Of a DNA stretch of 64,000 bases, positions 58,357 to 64,000 are shown piece by piece. The stretch comes from Labia minor. Its lineage: Eukaryota; Arthropoda; Insecta; Dermaptera; Spongiphoridae. Location of the stretch: positions 48,279,962-48,343,961 of the forward strand of contig OY720349.1 in assembly GCA_963082975.1 (NCBI GenBank), given 5' to 3'. Within the stretch, counting starts at the first letter, position 1. Each line of letters begins with the position of its first letter. The notes under the pieces were generated by a model. The model saw only the letters and a list, made by a program, of their open reading frames with translations. It did no database searches and was not told the origin of the DNA. The position numbers were made by a program, and so were the translations under genes.

Positions 58357-59365
58357 TTTTACTTTCCCGCATACTTCGTATAAGGGAAGTATTGGAATCG
58401 TCAAAAATTTCGACTTCGAGATTTCGATAGATCTTGACGTTTTAGACCTCCCTGAGTCGGAAAATACCATTTTTCGAATTATGTCTGTGTGTATGTATGG
58501 ATGTATGGATGTATGTAATGTTTGTCTGTGAGCAAATTTACTCAGAAACTAATCAAGCTAGGACTTCGAAATTTTGGTACACCGATATTATTCATAGTTT
58601 GTAGATTTCTATCAAAATTTAGTCAAAATCGGTTAACCGGAAGTGGTACTTTACCTACACTGGTTGCGTTTACCTTTCAAGTAAAGTACCAGTTTGCTTC
58701 GAGATATTTGCTTCCTATTTTGTATATAGATTTAAAAATATGAAAAAAATTCAGATACCAAATTTCATCATGATCTGACTACCGGAAGTGACATTTTACC
58801 TATACAAGTAGCGTTTCTTTTTTACCGACCGACGATAGTAAGGTATGCACACCATTTCCCCTATGGATATTTTTAGATACATATCTCCACGAATCATGCA
58901 TTTTCTTAACAAAAAAAAGTATTTTTAGCATGATGTCTGTCCGTCCGTCTGTCCGTCCGTCCGTATAGATGTGTACAGCCTGAACGGCTCAACGGATTTT
59001 GATGAAATTTGGTATATTTACTTAATACATCAGTAGAATGAATTGATCAACTTTTGGTGCAAATCCGGAAACCGAAAGTGCTAGTATTGCCGATCGAAGA
59101 GAGGAAGTGAAGGGTTATTTTCATATCAAATTTCACGTGAGGACATATCTCCACGTGTTATGCACTTTGTATTGGTTTTATCCTCGAGAAAAATCATCTT
59201 CATTAGTTTTTTCTTAATTTAAAATTATATGACGTCACCCAGCACTTCATGACGTCACAGCCAGCCCTTATATATTATAAATAAAATAAAATTAAAAATA
59301 TTTATATTATATCCATATCTGTTTTTTTTACATTTAAAATATCAGTTAACCGGAAGTAGCACTTT

Positions 59366-59400
<35 letters not shown>

Positions 59401-59543
59401 GTTACCAAATATCAAATTTGACACCAATAAACTAATACGAACTGGCTCTTTATCAATACCAAGTTTACACATTCTAAATATTCATTCACAACTCTTTATA
59501 CCTATTTATATGCGGGGAAGTCTAGGGGAGGACACTCCCGCTT
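58357..59543 (+). mobile_element. Helentron-like family A, copy 2, interrupted by family C
   Basis: The A 5' end (TTTTTACTTTCCCGCATAC) and the first ~450 bp, including the (TG)/(ATGG) microsatellite, are intact up to AAGTAGCG at about 58813. Family C follows. After it come AGTTAACCGGAAGTAGCACT at about 59344, a (TA)n tract, and the A 3' end: ATATGCGGGGAAGTCTAGGG, then the stem-loop GGGAG-GACA-CTCCC ending near 59540. The piece after C restarts earlier in A than where the first piece stopped, and is more diverged. The composite may therefore join two A copies. Confidence 0.6.
58817..59331 (+). mobile_element. Helentron-like family C, copy 2, 3'-truncated
   Basis: It starts TTTTTTACCGACCGACGATA and contains the (CCGT)n microsatellite (about 58937-58968), the core and TGACGTCA. 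It stops at CATATCTGTTTTTTTTAC, before the expected subterminal repeat and stem-loop. It lies inside family A copy 2. Confidence 0.6.
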
Positions 59544-59660
59544 TTTTTTCATAACATTATCTGTGAATTTCAAAAAAATCCTTCGAGCCGTTCAATATTT
59601 CAAAAATACAAATATATATATATATATAATTTTTGCTAGTATAATAAGATAAGATATAAA

Positions 59661-61035
59661 GATATTCTTTACAATTTGATATTTCAAATTATTATAAATG
59701 TACTACATTTTTATTTAATTTTATTACAAAATTAAAAATTAAATACATTTTTTGTCATAATACATAAAATAAATAAATAAATATAAATTTAGTGAGATAA
59801 AAAATACATGTTAATATTGTAAATATTATTAGTAAAAAAGGCACAGTGATTGAAGATATGTATATAATCCGTAAAGAATGTAACACTTCGGGTGGATGGT
59901 TTCTTTTAGATTCAAGAATAAAAGTGAAACATTTTAATTACATTTTCGGAATGTAAATCGTGTCTTTATTGATATTCGTATAGGGGCTATAAACTTAAAC
60001 GTGATTTAAAATAATCATCCCTGTCCCTGTCATTTTCTCGAAAATCGTAAATTCGTCTTGGACGTATTAATAGTAGCAGCCACATGTTTTTATTGCTAAA
60101 TCGGTGCATTTGAAACAGGCTTTAGTTCATTAATATCTTTGGCCATGTGTGTTGCCTCGTCACTTGTAGCTTCCTCTCATCCCTTGACTTTCTATATCCA
60201 GGGCGAGCGTTCAGAATGTAGATTGATAGTCTACGGTTCCGATTCACTATCACGGGAATAATCAGGGAACATTCCCAGACGATTCCCGGCAAATTTGTCA
60301 CTCGCTTTAATCCTGAAGAGGCGCGGGGTGCTACCAATGAGCCAAAACTTGAGCTCAGGCCAAAATCCTAACGCCATACGACATTCGTTCGTCCGCTATA
60401 ACGATGACATCTTTATTTTATGCATCCACTGCCTATTAATGTAATATTTTTAATATGCCAAGAGGTAATCGAGCAAAGAATAACGCCATTCATTCAAAAT
60501 CATAATCGCTATTATTGGGATTGTTATTTATAACTTGGAGAAATAAGTGAACAGAAAAGGTTGAAAGTTTAACGTAATTCAACCATTACTAATTGGTATA
60601 GAAAAATGCAATAAATTAGCGAATGAACAAAAAAAATATTGAAACAAGAGAAAAAATCTACTATTTTTTAACTAGGAATTCAAGAATGCTTTGGTATCTA
60701 ATTGGAAACGCCCTAGGAAAGACAAGAGGGTGTCGCCTCTTGCAATTAAGCATCCAATCTAATAAAAATAACACCAACTGGAAATCTATGTCCTTAAAGT
60801 TTAATTACAAAAAAAAAATTCATAATAAAATAACTAGAAATCTTCAAAGGTACTTAACCATCTCCTTAGCAACATTCATTGAATTTTTATTTTAAATAAT
60901 TTTAATTGATTTTTCAAAAATGAATATAAAATAAATGAATAGATTAAATTGAATGACAATTGATCAAATTTAAAAGATAAGTTTTTCTTTTTATTAATAA
61001 ATTTTCTAATTATATTTGCTTCTTTTATAATATGG
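59661..61035. other. AT-rich DNA with a long GC-richer block at 59875-60480
   Basis: The block is about 600 bp of mostly unique, moderate-G+C sequence (CACTTCGGGTGGATGG ... CGAAAATCGTAAATTCGTC ... AAGAGGCGCGGGGTGCTACC). A 71-codon minus-strand frame shows no domain. It is one of the longest non-repetitive islands in the window and a candidate conserved element or non-coding exon. Confidence 0.45.
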
Positions 61036-61500
61036 TAAATAGTTCATTGAGCCGCCGCTCGGTCATTAAAAAAAATTATTCCTTATTATCGGGTTTGGCT
61101 GATAATATTAATACCTGGTTCATCGAGCCGCCGTTCTAGTAATTTAAAAGAACATAAATTTAAAAAAAAAATTGTCATAAAACATACAGCCCTTAATGCA
61201 CTAAAAGACTGAAAAGTATCGCCGGTGGATATAACATAATATATACTTCGTAATTTTATTTTATTTATGTTTATAACATTTTGTATTAAAGGAAGCGCTG
61301 TCTGAAGTAGTTGCTGGCATCATTTAAATTTACTATATTAAATTAAGAAAAAATTCATAAAGATGATTTTTCCTGAGGCTGAAACCAATATAAATTGATT
61401 TTACTTTATAAAAATTATCTTTGGTGTGAATTTAAAAATAATCCTTCGAGCGGTTTAATATTTCAAAAATACAAATATAATAAGATAAGGTAAGATTTAA
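61036..61500 (+). mobile_element. Repeat family D, copy 3 (uninterrupted)
   Basis: The head TTCATTGAGCCGCCGCTCGG is followed by a TAATATTAATACCTGGTTCA block and CGAGCCGCCG. It then continues through GATTTTTCCTGAGGCTGAAA, GGTGTGAATTT and CCTTCGAGCGG to AATATAATAAGATAAGG. The head motif can form a stem (ACCGAGC-CGCC-GCTCGGT in the best copy). The copy serves as the reference for the split copy 2. Confidence 0.5.
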
Positions 61501-61601
61501 TTTATGGATAGTATTACTATAAAAGAAGGCCTCATAGGGTGAGAGGCAACATCTCATGGACCAGGGTCTGGCAAGAAAATTTCTCTAGTTGTGGTCTATG
61601 A

Positions 61602-61795
61602 CAGTGCTCCGCAACCGGTGTGACGCGGCACACTGGTTTGCCTTAAAGGAGATACAGGTGTGCCGCCGCGATCAAATGAAACTTAGAAATCCGCATATAA
61701 TATAATTATAAATCAAAAAAATATAAATTTCTTATATTCATGTATCTCCTTTAAGGCAAACCAGTGTGCCGCGTCACACCGGTTGCGGAGCACTG
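61602..61795. mobile_element. Young hAT MITE, 194 bp, perfect 8-bp target duplication
   Basis: CAGTGCTCCGCAACCGGTGT begins inverted repeats of about 53 bp that match almost perfectly, joined by an AT-rich centre of about 85 bp. The flanks GTCTATGA (61594-61601) and GTCTATGA (61796-61803) are identical. Long matching arms and an undamaged duplication indicate a recent insertion. It has no coding capacity; the transposase must come from a hAT relative elsewhere. Confidence 0.92.
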
Positions 61796-61803
61796 GTCTA
61801 TGA

Positions 61804-62800
61804 GACGAAGTCAACCCAGCCTCCGGGACCAAAATTGGGAAGACACTTGATAAAAAGTAGCACCTCCGATGAAAAAAATCAAGATAAAGCTTGATAGGAC
61901 CCGTTCTACTGATTATAGGACACCTAATTAATATAACCGACTTAATAGGCGCTGTTCTTGAGTAGGATGTACAGAAGTCAGAGGTTAGTACAAAAGGAAA
62001 TAAGTAAAAATGATTTACTTTTCGCACAATTCTACACCTTCTGACATCTAACAATTGTAACAATTCTTTTTGTTCACGTTGTGCACATCAATTGTACTCA
62101 TGTCATTTTACTCACATTTATATAAACATATAATATAGATAAATATATAATAAATAGACTTGTTGCTGTTAAAAATAAAAATTGAAAAAAATAACTTGTG
62201 TCCTTTTGCCCTGACAATATATATTGATGAAAAAATAATATATATACACAAAAATAAAAATAAAAATAAGACTTCCAGAAAATAATATATGTCCATTTAG
62301 AAAATATGGATTCATTCACTTTTTATTATTTTCATGTTTATTTTATAAATCTTCTTTTTTTTATAAATAAATACATATATATAAATTATATATATATTAA
62401 ATTATTTGTGTGAAGAATTTCATATATATGTTTTAAGAAAATGAGTGGGAGGCGAGAAGAAAACTTTCAAAGATAATAATACATAGTCAGAGAGGCGTTT
62501 GAGTTCGTGATCAACAGTCATTTATTGAACTTTTGCTGGCTGATTGCCTTTTGGTGTTATCTCTGACGAATTACTAGACTAGGGGAATTTTAATTTGGAA
62601 AACTTCTCTTCTTTACAAAATTAGCCATCTAATTTTGCTTTTATCTTAACAAAAACCAAGCGATATTATTTTCATAGTCTATAATGAATGAATCAAAGGG
62701 TTATTCGTAATATACGCAATTCAATTTATTAACATGGATTAAACTCATATCAAATGAATACCTGTTTACTGAGGTGGTTTCTTTTTGTTTGTTTGTTTGT
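61804..62800. other. Mixed unique and AT-rich DNA
   Basis: The part next to the MITE (61500-61593 and 61804-62060) is GC-richer and was contiguous before the insertion. A minus-strand frame (61803-62063) crosses it without a recognisable domain. Farther on, AT filler dominates, with a small non-repetitive strip at about 62455-62600. Confidence 0.45.
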
Positions 62801-62916
62801 TTTTCTCAACCTTAGTGAAAATGATTCAGGAACCTTCAAAACGTATAAAAACAACAAAATCTCAACATCGAAAATTTTCGTGATCGCAATACTATCTCTG
62901 GCGATATAGTAAAAAT
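62801..62916 (-). mobile_element. Helentron-like family B, 5'-end fragment
   Basis: TTTTCTCAACCTTAGTGAAA to CTCTGGCGATATAGTAAAAA is the 5' ~115 bp of family B, up to the microsatellite, which is here replaced by (TTTG)n. The rest is absent. Confidence 0.6.
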
Positions 62917-63074
62917 TAGTAAGTTTGATAAGTTAAAAAAAATACTTACATACTAATGATTTAAATATCATCTTAAAAAAATGCAGCTATTAAGGCAAAT
63001 TATATAAAATTCAATTAAGATGCGATACTCAAGTGGCCAGACTAAATAACTTACTCACCAACAACATAAACTAA

Positions 63075-63687
63075 AAATCGGGAGTGTCCTCCCCTAGACT
63101 TTCCCGCATATAAATAGGTTATTATTATTATGTTTTAACAACAATAAAAATAAACAAACTAATTAATTTAAATTATAAAGTAAAATGGTTTAACACTATT
63201 ATATATATTTATAATTTACACCTAACGCTACTTGTATAGGTAAAATGTCACTTCCGGTAGTCAGATCATGATGAAATTTGGTATCTCAATTTTTTTTCAT
63301 ATTTTTAAATCTATATACAAAATATGAAGCAAATATCTCGAAGCAAACTGGTACTTTACTTGAAAGGTAAACGCAACCAGTGTAGGTAAAGTACCACTTC
63401 CGGTTAACCGATTTTGACGAAATTTTGTTAGAAATCTACAAACTATGAATAATATCGGTGTACCAAATTTCGAAGTCCTAGCTTGATTAGTTTCTGAGTA
63501 AATTTGCTCACAGACAAACATTACATACATCCATACATCCATCCATACACACACACAGACATAATTCGAAAAATGGTATTTTCCGACTCAGGGAGGTCTA
63601 AAACGTCAAGATCTATCGAAATCTCGAAGTCGAAATTTTTGACGATTCCAATACTTCCCTTATACGAAGTATGCGGGAAAGTAAAAA
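63075..63687 (-). mobile_element. Helentron-like family A, copy 3 (full length)
   Basis: Nearly identical to the copy at 5747-6364, including the leading CGGGAGTGTCCTCCCCTAG stem-loop and the closing ATGCGGGAAAGTAAAAA. It lacks a short AATTAGG duplication present in copy 1. The 85-codon minus-strand frame here and the 73-codon plus-strand frame in copy 2 (58522-58743) share a translation only because the DNA is a repeat. Confidence 0.65.
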
Positions 63688-64000
63688 ATGTTTTGTAGTT
63701 ATCTAATTGCAGACTAATGGATGGTTAATACCTATATTCAAGTGAAAATTAAAACGTTTAAATAAATAAATATTGGATATAAATTCATATAATCACAGTT
63801 TTAATTCTTTTTGGTATTTTTAAGAATAATTGGTTTAAACACTTTTCAAAATGCAGAAGGAGACAGGGAGTCTGGCTGAATGCATGTTAGTTTGGATATT
63901 GACACGAAATGATATATATATATATATTGTTGATTTCATAAAAAAACACAAGATAAAGTAAATTCTCAGTATTAAGTTTTAATAAAAAAAACTACAATTA
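63688..64000. other. AT-rich end of window
   Basis: Nothing recognisable apart from a short (TA)n tract near 63912-63928. Confidence 0.6.

Larger units (their letters stand above)
57984..59660 (+). mobile_element. Repeat family D, copy 2, split by a nested A/C composite
   Basis: The D head (CTGGTTTACCGAGCC, then TAATATTAATACCTGATTCA, then CCGAGCCGCCGC) runs to about 58356 and stops inside the block that in copy 3 continues uninterrupted. The D tail (GTGAATTTCAAAAAAATCC, TTCGAGCCG, then CTAGTATAATAAGATAAG) resumes at about 59544. The sequence between belongs to Helentron-like families A and C. The interruption is inferred by comparison with the D copy at 61036-61500. Confidence 0.6.

Noticed and set aside
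58522-58743. Similar predicted peptides here and at 63297-63554 (ending ...YIDLKI)
   Set aside because: The identity comes from the DNA repeat (family A). Frames differ in start and context between copies, are not open in copy 1, and contain microsatellite-derived residues.
1-64000. CRISPR arrays, rRNA operon, bacterial operons
   Set aside because: No spaced identical repeats of CRISPR type, no rRNA-like conserved blocks and no closely packed ORFs. Composition and repeats are eukaryotic.

Overview
The window is a very AT-rich stretch of eukaryotic DNA, roughly three quarters A+T by eye, with dense (TA)n, (CA)n and (GA)n microsatellites. It comes most probably from an arthropod or similar invertebrate. 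The transposon mix points that way: Helitrons and Helentron-like elements, mariner, Tc1, hAT and a Ty3-like LTR element. The species cannot be named from sequence alone. There are no operons, rRNA genes, true tRNA genes or CRISPR arrays. Only one long ORF exists (1116 codons) and it belongs to a retrotransposon. The rest reads as intergenic or intronic DNA with a few candidate exons and GC-richer patches that may be conserved regulatory DNA.

Layout. 1-11358: AT-rich DNA with a duplicated tRNA-like repeat (2.1-2.4 kb), two Helentron-like repeats (families C and A), a decayed mariner (8.05-8.52 kb) and four GC-richer patches. 11359-15869: a complete, minus-strand LTR retrotransposon with near-identical 542-bp LTRs and a tRNA-Pro-type primer site. 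It has a single Gag-protease ORF and no reverse transcriptase or integrase. 15870-30100: AT-rich DNA, a GC-rich candidate exon (about 19.07-19.35 kb), Helentron-like family B, a repeat family called D here, a hAT remnant with the last 43 codons of its transposase, and a tRNA-derived SINE. 30110-35400: a possible first coding exon, a second exon and a microexon in compatible phases, within which lie other repeats. 36430-38785: a Helitron with both ends intact, carrying a tRNA-like segment and a piece of non-LTR reverse transcriptase. 39439-43620: a hAT element, and a Tc1 relic interrupted by a 5'-truncated non-LTR insertion. 45-48 kb: two family B copies. 51.3-51.85 kb: two adjacent long inverted repeats. 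53.5-64 kb: more C, A, D and B copies, a triple-nested composite (57.98-59.66 kb) and a young 194-bp hAT MITE with a perfect target duplication.

Most notable. (1) The retrotransposon ORF appears to be a chimera. Its N-terminus resembles the SAP-containing region of the chromatin protein DEK, and its C-terminal part, after a 16-unit Lys/Glu repeat, has a short stretch resembling the SHNi-TPR motif of the histone chaperone NASP. Gag and an aspartic protease lie between, and pol is absent. (2) Repeat families A, B and C share one architecture: subterminal inverted repeats, a microsatellite, a conserved core and a 3' stem-loop. This marks them as sister non-autonomous Helentron (HINE/DINE-1-like) families. 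All identifications rest on motif recognition by eye, with no database search.
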